A stretch of 64,000 nt of DNA from Isoetes taiwanensis (GCA_021234155.1 JAJEKV010000036.1:9991426-10055425), one strand, 5' to 3'. Shown: positions 45,660-57,576, numbered from the stretch's first letter. Made by a program: numbers and translations. Notes: generated by a model from the sequence alone, not told the origin.

Positions 45660-46390
45660 CTTTCGGCAGGTACACTAGCCAATATCTGTAAAAAACAATT
45701 TTATTTGGGGTCTAGGTGCTATAACTGGATATTCCCTATGTTTTTTTATTTTTTGGGTAGTTTGCGATGTGCAGCTACCCACTCTATACCATTATAGAAA
45801 AACTGCTGAGATGAATGAAAAGCTTAGCTAGAGCTTTTATTTGTTTTCGTGCAAGCCCTTATTCGAGAATCTCGGTCATAGTTGAATTTATCAGGTACGA
45901 TCATCTATTGCCACATCTTGGTTGTGAAGGTCAATTTGATAACCAATAATATTTGCCAATCGAGTTATTTAGGCATATATTATACGCTATGATTTCGTAA
46001 GAATTCTGATATGTATTTGTATGTGAAAATGTTTGATCCACGTCGTGTTTGGCCAGTCATTGGGATTAGGGTTAAAAAATCGTCTTATATTGTGGAACCA
46101 TTTGGAAGGCCGAATGTTGGTGCTTGTTCCTTAGAGAGGATGAATGAAATTCAAAGGCATTTTTGTGCGGCTCTAGTTGCCTTGCTGCTATTTCTCATTT
46201 TGGTGTGGTTCCAATTGCCTTGTTACTGCTTTTGAAGAGCAGATTCTTGGTTTTCGGCAAGTTGAATTCTTGGAATTGTGTTTTAAGATAGTTTTGGTGC
46301 CTTGTTGACGAGGCAAATATTTTTGTATCCTTCCTATTAAGGGATAACTTCTATTTTTCTTTTCAGAGTCAATTCTTGGCAATATAGTTT
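45660..46390. other. Non-coding DNA
   Basis: No gene recognised. A 74-codon frame at 46011 has no supporting feature. Confidence 0.45.
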
Positions 46391-46394
46391 AGAT

Positions 46395-46560
46395 TTTGAG
46401 ATTGAATAAAATAGAGTCGAATGAATAAATGAATGAACGTATGTCCATAGAAATCAATTGGCCTATGGAATCCAAACAAAAAGAACAGGAAACCTTTACT
46501 GTCAGGATTAAAAACGTCCAGCCTTGAAGGGTTTTCAATGGAACATGCTGACAAACTGTA
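46395..46560 (-). mobile_element. LINE-B 3' end, diverged
   Basis: Minus strand: a degenerate foldable motif (GAAAACCC...TTTTTAATCCTGACAGTAAA), then TTCCATAGGCCAATTGATTT, CTATGGACATACG and an ATTCATT-type tail. Strong drift indicates an old copy. Confidence 0.55.
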
Positions 46561-46839
46561 CGATCATATCTCATATTAGGGTATAGTTCAAAACTATCCC
46601 AAAGGATAAATCTGAGTGCATATCAACCATCATACATTTAAATTGGGTTTATGCTCGTTCCAAAAGCATGCCACTTTTGCATATTCCTTTTTGAATGTTG
46701 TGTTGTGGTGTAATTAAGTAATCTGGTTAAGAAATTATTTAATGTTCCATTAATGCATGATATGGTCCTGTTTGCTGAATATTTCTGAGTCCAAAAAGCA
46801 ATTTTTTGGATTTGCACTCTTGGTTTATTGGATACATTT
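46561..46839. other. Non-coding DNA
   Basis: Nothing recognised. Confidence 0.4.
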
Positions 46840-48212
46840 ACTCTCTGCCCAATCTTCCAAGGACTGTCCCTGGAGGTAACTCGTTTAGCGCCACCATCCC
46901 TGGTGACTAGCATCGAGGATTGTTCAGTGCGGCGTAGGTCGCACAGAAGACAGACCTCAGAAGGAGCACACTAGGGGAGGACTTCACCACACGGCCCTTG
47001 GGGGGCTTTTGATAGGTACATGGCTCCAAATGGCCGAAAGGACACCCAATAAGCAGTGATTTGGGGTAAGGATGGCACGAAAGAAGACCCAGCCATTGTA
47101 CAAGAAGCCTTCGCTCACCCAGCAGCGGGTCCCATGGATAGCGAGTACGCCCTCTCGTGAACAGTTGCATGGCCACACACAAACAAACCCGGTGGTCCTC
47201 CTGGAGCTCCCTTCGTCCCCCTTTGGGCTGCAAGAACCTCTTGGAATTGGCATCCAAGCTTTGATGGACTCGCAGGTTCAATGTTTCCTGATTGGGCACC
47301 GGGATCACCTGTGGTTTTTTCATGTCGAGGAAGGGATGACATGTACATCCCTCACTGTGTCTATTGAGATGTGGATACAGCTGATCCAGATGCTATAGGT
47401 TTTCCTCCTGGAGCCTGTACAGACATGTGATGCTTCAGTGCAGATGTCAGAGTCTTATCCCTCGGAGGCATCAGCTGCCGCCACAACACATGCTCATGTG
47501 GACAGAGTGGACATGTCTACCCAGACAGAGGATTTGCAGCACATGGACCATCGAGCGTAGCACACCCAATCCTCTGAGCCTGGAAGTTCCGAGGAACAAG
47601 CGGCACACATCGGAGCTGAACTTGCATATTGTTGGCATTGCAGAGCAGGATGACATTTTGGCTTAGGGCGAGGTGGAGCGCTTTTTCGTCCAGACCATGC
47701 GCATATACCCAGATGGCATCCTCTCAGCCAGTCGGATAGGAGCATCACGATCCGACTGCCCTCATCATCTCCTCGTTCAGTTTAGGGATGCGATCTCTCG
47801 GCTCCACATTCTGAAGCATGGTAATCACCTTAAGGGACCATCTTCTCAGTCCAGGAGGATCTTACTCCAGTCCAGCTCTGCCAAAGGAGGGTGGAACTTT
47901 GCTGAGTCCACGAGGCTCGTTTGCAAAAAAAAAAAAGTGGGCAGTGTACCGAGGAGGACAAGCTCTTATACGGGATGAGTGGCTTTCTGATCCATGGGCG
48001 TTTGATATCTAGTCTTCCCCAGCTGATTCTCATTGTAAAAAAATGAAACTTAAATGTGATGGGGATTAGTCCCCCCGTTCTGTTCTGATGATGGGGGCTT
48101 GCCCCCCATTTTTGGTTTGGGCTTATGCCCCCTTTTTTGCTTGGGTCCCATAACTCGATTGGGTTCTCGTGGATGATAAAAAGTTTATCTTTATCTTTAT
48201 CTTTTTTTATAT
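46840..48212 (+). mobile_element. ORF1-only LINE-B copy
   Basis: Richer in G+C than its surroundings. It has an ORF1-like coding region (47072-48012), a 3' UTR with GGGGGCTTGCCCCCC and GGGCTTATGCCCCC hairpin-like runs, then GGGTCCCATAACTCGATTGG, TCTCGTGGATGATAAAAA and a (TTTATC)n tail at 48190-48212. The terminal block is that of LINE-B. No reverse transcriptase is present. The left limit and target duplication are uncertain. Confidence 0.7.
47072..48012 (+). pseudogene. LINE ORF1 protein (transposase_22-like C-terminus), broken
   Basis: It starts MARKKTQPLYKKP at 47072, a basic N-terminus. A diverged middle follows with frame breaks near 47395 and a TAG at about 47664. The block VERFFVQTMRIYPDG...RIGASRS...LLVQFRDAISRLHILKHGNHLKG resembles the RNA-recognition fold of L1-type ORF1 proteins. 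The end, with VYRGGQALIRDEW, resembles the ORF1 C-terminal domain. The last shift falls in a 12-A run near 47925. In L1-type elements ORF1p coats the RNA and acts as a nucleic-acid chaperone. Confidence 0.6.
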
Positions 48213-48296
48213 TCAGTTGAATTAGCGCGTTAACTCGACAACTAAATATATATCTAACATATATATGTTCTTATAAGGACTGGCGCTATCTGACCG

Positions 48297-48660
48297 TTGG
48301 TGCGTGATCCTACGGCTCAGGTCGCTCGGGGACACGTCCTACGACCCAGATGGTCTGGGAGTTTCTGTACGACGCTTGGAAGTTTACATGTAATAGATCC
48401 TACGGTCCAGGTTGATTTGGTCCTGATCCTCGCGGTTGTTCTTGATCCGATCCTACGGTTCAGAGGGCTTGAGAGTTTACATGTAATAGATCCTACGGTC
48501 CAAGTTGTTCTTGATCCTTATTGTCGATACAAGACCCTATGGCTCATGTTGCTTTAGATTTTTTTCGGGTGGCGTGATCTCCACCCTTGATCAGATTCAA
48601 GATCCTACGGCACCTCATGTTCATGGGTAAGCACCTCATGTTTTACATGTTCATGGGTAA
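48297..48660. repeat. Minisatellite-like GATCCTACGG repeats
   Basis: GATCCTACGG(T/C)(T/C/A)CA recurs at about 48307, 48397, 48453, 48487 and 48601, with related CCTACGACCC and CCCTATGGCTC units between. A longer GTTTACATGTAATAGATCCTACGGTCCA block occurs twice. It ends in a 21-bp tandem (ACCTCATGTT...GGGTAAGC) just before a TATA box. Confidence 0.8.
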
Positions 48661-48671
48661 GCACCTCAATC

Positions 48672-48679
48672 TATAAATA
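48672..48679 (+). promoter_or_regulatory. TATA box
   Basis: CTATAAATAG is a strong plant TATA consensus directly after the repeat array. No coding gene follows within reach on the plus strand, so it may belong to an unrecognised element or a non-coding transcript. Confidence 0.45.
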
Positions 48680-48859
48680 GAAAGTTTATTAGAGTTGCTG
48701 CAAAGAGCCAAAATAGAATGTTTTGGAATATTGTAGAATGTTCCAAATGCTTCTTGCACTATAAGAAAACCCCTATGCTTGTAATGCTTTTTGATATGCT
48801 TTTTTGAACTAAAATAATATTATAATATAATTAAAAAATGGCGTTACAATGTTGATTTG

Positions 48860-49060
48860 ATACGCGTCACGAATGATGGGGTCAATTGAAACGCGTAACG
48901 GATTTGTAACGCCTAACAAGTTTGAAACGCGTCAATAACTTGCAATGCGTTTCAAAAGAATTAAAACAGAAACGCGTTTCAATATTGAAACGCATTTCAA
49001 ATAACAATATTAAAATAAATAAAAAAATCCTTGCAACGCATTGCAAGTTCATGAACCGTT
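48860..49060. repeat. Cluster of AACGCGT-like words
   Basis: About twelve ACGCGT, AACGC or GCAACGCATTGC words occur in 200 bp, many within palindromes (AAACGCGTTT, TTGCAACGCATTGCAAG). The background is very AT-rich. Confidence 0.75.
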
Positions 49061-49186
49061 ACAAAAAAAAAAATTGGACGAACTTTTATACACTTTGTTT
49101 TTTCAAATTCTCTTTATATAATAATAACAAAGTAAAACATAACAAAAAGAAAATTTTTATTATTTCAAAAGAAATACAATATTGTT

Positions 49187-49366
49187 TCAGCAAGCATAGC
49201 TGCCTGCTCCACCACTACCATCATGCTCATCATCATAATTTTGATGTGCATAAATATCATCTTGTTCAACGTTATTAGGTAGATCTTCATTATCAGCTTG
49301 TACTTCCATATCATCCAGAAGAAGCATAAGTAACAGGATCCTCCAAGACGTCGTCCATGTTATTTC
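49187..49366 (-). CDS. Possible terminal exon with acidic C-terminus
   Basis: 60 codons open to a stop, beginning after a pyrimidine-rich TTTCATTCATAG acceptor-like site on the minus strand. The last 40 residues are acidic (DDME, EQDD, YDDEHDG), followed by Gly-rich GSGGAGSYAC. Acidic tails of this kind end some hAT-type transposases, but no other transposase part is seen here, so that is only a possibility. Upstream exons were not found. Confidence 0.25.
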   Translation of the reverse strand, partial: EITWTTSWRILLLMLLLDDMEVQADNEDLPNNVEQDDIYAHQNYDDEHDGSGGAGSYAC

Positions 49367-49371
49367 CTATG

Positions 49372-51459
49372 AATGAAACACAATCAATAGGATAAACTGA
49401 ATAAAGAATCTTTTTACGAACACAATTAATACATATGAACTCTAACAAACTTAAATAATACAAGAACCAAAACTTAAGCTATTTAAGTCCACAAATATTT
49501 GTGATGCATTTCTAGCATGTATACTACAATATCATGGTGAGACTACCCTCATGTGAGTTCAAACGTCCTTTTTTGCAAGAGCTTGAAGTAGTAGATCTTG
49601 CTGATTTTTTTGAACTCGGTGGGTGGACAAGGGTTGGGGGGGATTTCTTTACTTTCTATTTCTGCCTTGCTTCTCGTAGCTCTTCTATAATTTAATCCCT
49701 TTTTTTTAAGTATCGCTACTTGCTCCCCATGTTACATTTGTACTCAGAAAGTTAATAAATAAACAAAGGTTACACATTCTGGTCATTATACTCCATCAGT
49801 ATATGAGAAGTTTCTGGATTCCTAATACAGCAATTAAGATGAATTAAGTAGAATATTCTCTGTTCTCTCGGTCATATCCAGGCCTCGCCAAATCCACATG
49901 CAAAATACAAGTTTCTTCTTTGACCACAACTCTTTTCAAACAAGCGGTAGGTCAAACCTCTCTGCTTCTGTTAGATTTATTTTGAAAGCATGTCCAGTTT
50001 GAAGTCTTCATTCATTTATCTATTCAACAAACTAGTACGGATTGTGGTTTATAAGTTGTACAATCTGTGCCTGGAAGCAATGTGGTATGATGCTTGGGCA
50101 GGACACTCGCCTACCAAGAGTGATCAGCAGGAGGAGGTGATCGATCCTATTCATATTGGGGGCACCAACGTACACTGTCAAAACGGATTGGACTTCATGC
50201 AAGAAGGGGATCAAGGACTGGTTCAGACTGCCTCTGGTGACAACAATACTGCACAGTATGTCAAGTACTTTTCTCCCTATGAGTGCTAGAACAAAATGCC
50301 CTCTACTTTCTGTGATCTGCTCAACAGGGATCAAAGCAAGGAACCAATATTCAAAACTGAGCCAACTCCTGCAGAATTGAAGCACTTGTTCCTTACCATG
50401 AAGAAGTTAATTCCACTTGGCAACAGTTCCTGCAGGTTCAATAACAAGACCCTTCTCCTAAGAAGGCAAACATGTCTATATATGCTGCTCCAGATGTGAT
50501 CATTTTGCAAGGGACACGCAGATCAACAGTATGTACAATAGAATACAATCTTCAGTAGCCCTTGCATGCAACTCTGTACTCTTAGTTTAAGACCAGATAT
50601 TTGGTGATTAATTCATCTAATAAAAGTTTTTGTCAACGTTTCTGTCTGTTTGAGCAAGTTGGTAGATCCAACTTGGGAGGTGTTTTTGCAACAGCAAAAG
50701 TTTCAGATAATGTTCAGAAGATCTGAGACCACATAACACAGACTTTTGGTTAGGCTGATTCAGAATCATTGGATAGCCTGGCGGAGGAAGATAAGACAGG
50801 GCCAATCTCTCCTTTGTTTCGTAGCTGAAGGTTGATACTGTACTGGCTTTTCAAGGACCATAAAGCTTTATGATGAGTATCAGTAGCCCTTTTGCCATGG
50901 TCAAATGAAGTTTTGACTTCAAAGAGACAACATTAAAAGCATCAAAGCGTAGATAGAGCACTAACCTTTAGCTGCTTTGCAAAAACATTTGAATGGAAAC
51001 TAAGAATGACCGCTCAAGCGCACATGAGAACTTATGCTCGACAATCTGCAAACATCATATTTCATTACCTTATAATAGCAGCCAATGATAGTTACAAACA
51101 ATAACGTCACTATGTCACTGGTAACTTAAAGGTAGAAAAAGATCGCACCTCATCAGATGGGAGATAAAAAATTGTTTGCAATGGTCCTGGTCTTTGCAAG
51201 ACCTCTGTTCCATGTGGTTTCTCTTGCTGTGTCTGTCTCCGCTTAAAAGCAGCCAATGCATTCTGGTTTCTGCAAAGTTCTCCCCAAATATTAAATGCTA
51301 ATATTCTCTAAATCAAATACAGAATTAGAAAGACTATTACAGCTGAAAATCTGTTATTTGCTATAAATGAATGCCCATCTGGGCGTCTCCTTATAACAAT
51401 TCAGATTACAACATGATTCTTTCTGGCGTCTCACTATAATAATTCAGTTTACAACATGA
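49372..51459. other. No supported gene
   Basis: A 99-codon frame at 49990-50289 has no recognisable domain. A 43-bp tandem duplication (TCTGGCGTCTC(A/C)...TTACAACATGATTC) lies at 51376-51462, just before the PPR remnant. Confidence 0.45.
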
Positions 51460-51943
51460 TTCCTGCAATCACTTGAAGATGATAAGCTGCAATCTTGGCT
51501 TGGACATGTTCTACCTGATAAACAAATGTATGCAGATCTGCTACAGGCTTATGCAAAAGAAGGAAGGCTAGATGGTGCTGTAAAACTTCAAAAAATCAAT
51601 GCTGGAGATTCAACAACAGAAGTTACTCAGGCAGGGCTTATCTGGGCTTTGGTTGTCTCGGGTGCAATTGATGCAGCAGAGGCTATTATCCAGTACATGG
51701 CAGCTCATAACAAGCCTGCAAGTGTTTATGCATACAATTCCTTAATTCAGGGTTATTGTACCACAGATCAAGTACATGGCAGCTCATAACAAGCCTGCAA
51801 GTATTTATGCATACAATTCCTTAATTCAGGGTTACTGTACCACAGATCAAGTGGAAAAGACTGAGGCACTGTTGGAAAACATGAAGACAGCAGGAGTGGA
51901 TCCTATTTCTCCAAAAATGAACAAGTCTAAACTGGATATTTGA
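51460..51943 (+). pseudogene. Pentatricopeptide-repeat (PPR) protein fragment with a 79-bp duplication
   Basis: The frame reads through MYADLLQAYAKEGRLDGAVKL, a PPR helix pair, then GLIWALVVSGAIDAAEAII and YAYNSLIQGYCTTDQV, two further PPR-like repeats. PPR proteins bind organellar RNA. A tandem duplication of 79 bp (copies at about 51693-51771 and 51772-51850) shifts the frame, which ends early at 51789. In the frame of the second copy, VEKTEALLENMKTAGVDP continues the PPR pattern to a stop at 51943. No further PPR units are found on either side, so this is a fragment of a gene or an exon copy. Confidence 0.75.
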
Positions 51944-53123
51944 CATATTTCATCTGGTTTATATGGATCTCATCATGTCACTTTACCTGCCATCACATGT
52001 ATCTAATCATTCCGCATAAAATTCTTGCACTATAGTGGCTTGAGTTCCATTTCACACTTATTGCATCCACATCAAATACTAACGTGCTCTTTCTGCCATA
52101 GCTCCCAACAGAAACAACCTGCTGCAAGACTGATACCAAGCGCATGCATTGAGAAAATACAATTCTAGAGTGCAGTACCACAAATTTCGCAGAGACTGAC
52201 CGTCACTTGGTTTTAAAGAAATACAAATGTGCTACTACAATACGCTGTCACACCAAATCAAATACAATATGCTAGTGAAAATATATATGCTATCTGTCTC
52301 ATTCATAATACATCATAAGAGATTAAAATTACCCAGAAAGGGTCAGAGGGGTTCTCCTTGTATTTGTCTGCTGCTATGGAGTCCGGGAAAGGTTGATATG
52401 GAATTGGAGTTCAAATTTTTGATGGCATTGAAGACAAATCTTACCTGGTTCCTGCTCCATGGTTGTTCTGATGGTTGTTCCTGCTCCGTGATTGAAATAC
52501 AAGAAAACCTAAGTCTGATGCTGCATGCTGCTCACTCCTCTCAAAAACAAATGCCTCATTCGATTTACCTTCCAGTTCTTTGAAGATCGATTGCTCCCTA
52601 CTTGGATCGTCAGCGGCTAAAAGAAAAAAGAAAAATGAAGTCTGAAATCCCCCGGAAGTCTGCTACCTTCCCGCCCATTCAACAGAGGTAACTGGGCCGC
52701 CAAGAATCGATTTGGTTCAAAAAAATTCTTGATTAGGAATTCAATGGTCGATGTTTCGTATTTGGTTAGATGGTTGGTCCTGTATGTGTGTGTAATAATA
52801 AAAAAATATTGCTTGAGCGTTACAATGGTTTCATGCAATGCAATGTATCGTCCTATATATAAGATTACTATTTGGTTTTTGGAATTATAAATATGTAACT
52901 TTCTGGCATAGAATTAGAGTGATTTCTAGTTTTTGGAATTAGATATATGTAACTTTCCGGCACCAAATTAGAGTGAAATTTGGAGTATGCGTGTTTTTGG
53001 ATAGACTTTTTTCTGCCCGCCACTTTCCGGCTCAAAGCACGAACGGGGCTATGGCGGCTATGCTAGCTTTGGAAAAGCAGGAAAAATGAAGGACGCAGCT
53101 TCGGCGCTTCTGGCCTTGACTAC
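51944..53123. other. Non-coding DNA
   Basis: Short direct repeats (TTTTTGGAATTA(T/G)A(A/T)ATATGTAACTTTC(T/C)GGCA) occur twice near 52876-52962. No gene. Confidence 0.45.
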
Positions 53124-53128
53124 AAATT

Positions 53129-53327
53129 TGTTTGGAATCTCCTTTCTATAGGAGATATTGCACCTTTACCTTTTGCCATATATGGCACGCGTTTCACATA
53201 TAGCACTCTTGCCTATTGTGGCACTAGCCTAATTGTGGCACATATTGATGTATAAATATGTATCTCATATGAATGAAACATGGTCTTGTCTTGTGGGAAA
53301 AGTTTTGTGTGTCTCATATTTCTAACA
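53129..53327 (+). repeat. 5' LTR of old Copia
   Basis: 199 bp, TGTT...AACA ends, with a small inverted repeat near the start (CTCCTTTCTATAGGAG). TATAAATATG near 53252 may be the TATA box. It differs from the 3' LTR by three transitions (two in a CACGCG to CATGTG change) and a 16-bp indel. Confidence 0.95.
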
Positions 53328-53340
53328 TGGTATCAGAGCC
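53328..53340 (+). other. Primer-binding site
   Basis: TGGTATCAGAGCC, complementary to initiator tRNA-Met, directly after the LTR. Confidence 0.93.
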
Positions 53341-54001
53341 AGATTCGTTGTACAGTCTATAAGCATTAGTTTTATGTTTGATGCAAAAGCAAAAGTAGAA
53401 AGTCGCAGCTATGGAGTAAAAAGATAGCCTTGCTTTGGAAGGCCATAACTTTTCTAATATAGATCAGATTCATGCGATCTAAAGCTTGCTGGAAAGAACT
53501 TAAAGTCTAGTTTAAGTGGGAACAAAAATCAGCCAAAAAGGATAATTATTTTTTGAGTTATTGAAATTGTAGTGACTAATCCTGTTTTAAGACTGCAGAA
53601 GAAAAAGAAAGGATGGAGAGTGGTATTCATGTTGGATAGTTAATTCTTTATTATTTGTTGAAGATAAAAAGTAGTATTACTTGTTGATGATTAACTATAT
53701 CCTTTTAATGCATCTGTGAATCTTCTAAACCATCATTGTATGGATCCTGAAGATATATGCCTAACTAGCTTTTTAACAGTTGCCTCTTGATTCCTAATAG
53801 CTATTGGTAGCATGCTGTAATAGTCTAAAACCTCTGATTTGAAACTGAAGACTTTGTTATCTCTTGCTCGTTGAAGAGGGATTCAGGGTGTTGAAATCCT
53901 GGCTACCATTAAATGCCTTGCCTAAGAATTTTCTCTTAACTAGTCGGATATGCATTGCCTTTAGCCATAATTCCTAGGGATGTTAAATACTTATTAAATT
54001 A

Positions 54002-54152
54002 AGCATGAAACTCTTGAGCATGAAAGTCTTGAATCATGAAAGTTAAGCATGGAAGTCTTGAATCATGAAAGCTTAAGCATGAAAGTCTTGAATCATGAAA
54101 GTTAAGCATGGAAGTCTTGAATCATGTAAGTTAAGCATGTAAGTTAAGCATG
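54002..54152 (+). repeat. Tandem repeat inside old Copia
   Basis: A unit of about 26-28 bp (AAGCATG(A/G)AAGTCTTGAATCATG) is repeated about five times with small variations, in the decayed leader/gag region. Confidence 0.9.
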
Positions 54153-55149
54153 AAGGTGTGCAAATTTTGATTATTACAGTGACCATGTGCTTAGAAATTT
54201 TAGCAGTTGGATTTATCTGCTAGCTACATTGTTGAAATCGCATTTGATGCTGCATGTGTGTATTATTCTTGAATTGTGGATTAATTTTTATTTGTGTGCA
54301 TGCACAAGTTATGGTAAAGAACAACAGGTATTATGTTTATTGGTTTTGTATTCAATAATCTGAGGTGTCGATTAATTTCTTTATAATGGATGTGTCTTTT
54401 GGCACTGCAGTATATATATACATATGGGTTGAAATTGAATGATGTATTTGTACATGCTCTAACTGCATATGGTGATGATGAATATCATATTTTGGTCTTG
54501 TCGTTCTACTATCTTGTTGTAGACGAATTTACGATTTGCTAGTGTGTAATGAAAATCTCATTGGAGATGCAAACTAGAAGATATGTTATTGAAAATTGAC
54601 ACATATATAATTGCAAACTAGAAATTTGGCAAAGCAATCTCCTTGGAGCTTGATTGAAAATTGGCCAGTATCTAATTGAACATCTCATTAAAGCCTTGAC
54701 TTACTAACATTGGTAAATCTCTTTGGAGATTGACTGATTGAATACTCTAATTGGAAAATTTTCTTGAAGATTGACTTTGGAAGATGAATGTTATTACAGG
54801 AAGTTTGCTACACAACATAAATTTTTTCTTGGAATTCATCATGAGGTCCACCTGGTAAGAGCTATGTATAATGTGCTTGAAACTAACACTTTCATGAATG
54901 TTGATTAAGGATGATTGTTGAGGAGGCATGAAATTTTGCATGTATTGGATATTGGTTTTAGTGTTGAATTTCAATGCGCTTGCCCCATTCTATTTCTTGC
55001 CTCAATGCTATAGCTTTTCTTATTGAATTTAACAAGCCAACATACTTTTGGTGTCAAAGCTTGTCATGTTGTTGTTTGGCATCTAGATAAGTTTCCCTTT
55101 GTATGACCTCGTGCAAAATCTGGGCTAACACTATGTGGTGGTGATGCTA

Positions 55150-57180
55150 GTTCTTTATGGCTCTTTGAAAATACATAGAAACCTCTTTTAAGCTATGGTC
55201 GCCAAATATGAAGACCTGTTTTTCATCAAAGGCAATCTTTATAAACTCAAGATGAATGATGGGTTTGCTAATGTTGTGATATCTCATGGTGATGATATCA
55301 GTACTTTGTGGCATCGACGTTTTGGTCATGCTTTCAAGCTCTTTTGGACATGAGCTGTGATAACCTTGTGGAGTATTGAATGCTTGTGAGGCATATGTTA
55401 TTGGTAAGCCACATTGCCACTCATTCTCTGTGGGAAAGATATCGTGCTACGCGAGTCTTAGAACTGGTCCGTTCTAAACTTTGTGGGCCATTCTATGATT
55501 CTGTGATTCTCTTTGGCTATACATTTATGTCCTTTATTACTAAAAAACTTGAAGTATTATCAGTCTTTTGTACTTCCAAAAAGATGATAGGAGTTCAAAC
55601 TAGAACAATGATTCAGAGACTGTGAACTGATAATGGTGGCAAGTTTAAGTCCTTGGTATTTGACAAAGTTTGTGCAAATTCAAGCATTGTTCTTGAATAC
55701 ATTGCGTCTTATTATCCTCAACAGGATGGTATTGCTGATAGGAAGAATTGCACCATCGTGAATGTGGTGCATTGCATGCTTAATCATATTAATTTGGATG
55801 TGTTTCTATGCGTAGTTGTTGTTACCGGCCGTGTACTTGCAAAATTGCTTACTTATTTTTTGAAAGGCAACACTTCATTAGAAGCTTGGTCTGCTATTAA
55901 ACCCAATGTTGTCAATTTTGTACGATTTTGGTTTGCTGTACTGCTTATGTTCATATTCCTCCTGAAGAGAGTAAAACATGATGATTTTGCTAAGGAAGCT
56001 ATTTTATTAGATACGTCTATAATGCCAAAATATATCAATTTGGGGATCAGCTTTCCATTTACTTATGCTTTATTCTATTGATGAAATCATGCTTCTGTCA
56101 CTGCCCCTGCTTCTATTACTGAATCTGCCTTTGCTCTTGATATCCTTGACTTTGTTCATAATTTTGCTAATATTGATGGGGAAGATCATTTTGGTCTTAA
56201 TGAGATTATTCATGAGGTTGCTTATGATGATGTTATTGCACGTCGAGCATGAAAGCCGACACAATGGATGTTAGAATATCTGATTGATGATCCAATTTCT
56301 ATGGAAAATGCTCTAACATTAGAACACTTGGACAAGAGGACTTGGTTTGATTTCTTTCTAGTGTGAATGATTTGAATATTTACTTCAAAAGGTGAAGGGT
56401 CTTATTATGTTTTCATTGCCTTATATGTCGATGATGCATTTTTTGTTTGCAATGATTTACCCTACTTACATCACATGAAAGTTTTATTATCTGCAGCTTT
56501 TAAGATGGTAGACTTGGGTGCAATTCCCTCATGCGCATATATCTCTGCGCTCATTGAAAAGTTTGGCCTCCTTGAAGCAAAATCAGAAAGTACTCCTCTT
56601 GTTGCTAGTTCCAGATATTTCAAACTTTCTCAAAAACAAAGTCCTTGCACTGAAGAAGAAAGATTGCAAATGAAAAAATGTCCTTATGCTAGTTTGGTTG
56701 GTGCATTGATGTATTCCGCCAATGCAACTCGCCCTGATATTAGTTATGTTGCTAATACTCTTGTTCAATTCATGACTAATCCTGGACAGGTTCATTGGAC
56801 TGCTGCTACAAGGGTTTTGAGATTCTTGAAAGGCACTTCTACCTATGGTTTATTGTTGTACACAAAGCAGAATGATGTTGATATATTGACTTTGCTAGGC
56901 TATGCAGATGCTGATTGGGGTAGTTGTCCTGATATGCAACGATGTGTTTCTGTTTCCACCACAGAAATGGAGTATCTTGCTGCATCCATTTGCCAGCAAA
57001 GAATTGGTTTGGTTGCGGCAGGTAATGGATTGTTTGCACAAAAGATGAGGTTTTCCATTCTTAATCTAAACATATTGAGCTACACTATCATTATATCAAG
57101 TTGGACGTACGAAAGAAGACTATTGTGCTTAAATATTGTCCAACGTCATGGTTGCTGACATCTTCACCAAAGCATTTATC
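55150..57180 (+). pseudogene. Copia integrase-RT-RNase H remnant
   Basis: Pieces in order: GAG-pre-integrase (LWHRRFGH-like, about 55305); integrase with ATRVLELVRSKLCGP (55455) and TDNGGKF after a stop near 55623; PQQDGIADRKN (about 55720), in which the usual Glu is Asp; and a C-terminal part to 56081. The RT is mostly lost: only the catalytic YVDD region survives (about 56425), followed by SAAFKMVDLGAIPSC. RNase H runs from 56620 with ATRPDISYVANTL, then YADADWGS and STTEMEYLAAS, ending in ADIFTKAF near 57160. Many stops and deletions are present. It is related to the Copia copy at 33.5-38 kb but is a separate insertion. Confidence 0.88.
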
Positions 57181-57393
57181 ATAAACAAGAGATGTGCAAA
57201 GCAGTTCTTAGAATTGTTGAATCTTTTGTTGTTACTTGAGTTGTTCTGAAAGTGCTTGGGTTTTTTCCTTTTAACCCACAAAAGGTTTTTTTTATCCAAG
57301 CACTAGATTAAAGATGCAGGGAGGGATGGTTGGAGGCATCTTTAAATATGAGATACAATTATTTTGTTCAAAAGGCTAAAGTTGCAGGGAGGG

Positions 57394-57576
57394 TGTTTGG
57401 AATCTCCTTTCTATAGGAGATATTGCACCTTTACCTTTTGCCATATATGGCATGTGTTTCACATTTGTGGCACTAGCCTAATTGTGGCACATATTGATGT
57501 ATAAATATGTATCTCATATGAATGAAACATGGTCTTATCTTGTGGGAAAAGTTTTGTGTGTCTCATATTTCTAACA
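57394..57576 (+). repeat. 3' LTR of old Copia
   Basis: 183 bp, a copy of the 5' LTR lacking 16 bp. Confidence 0.95.

Noticed and set aside
49990-50289. 99-codon plus-strand frame as a gene
   Set aside because: No domain, no flanking splice or promoter evidence, and composition like the surrounding non-coding DNA.
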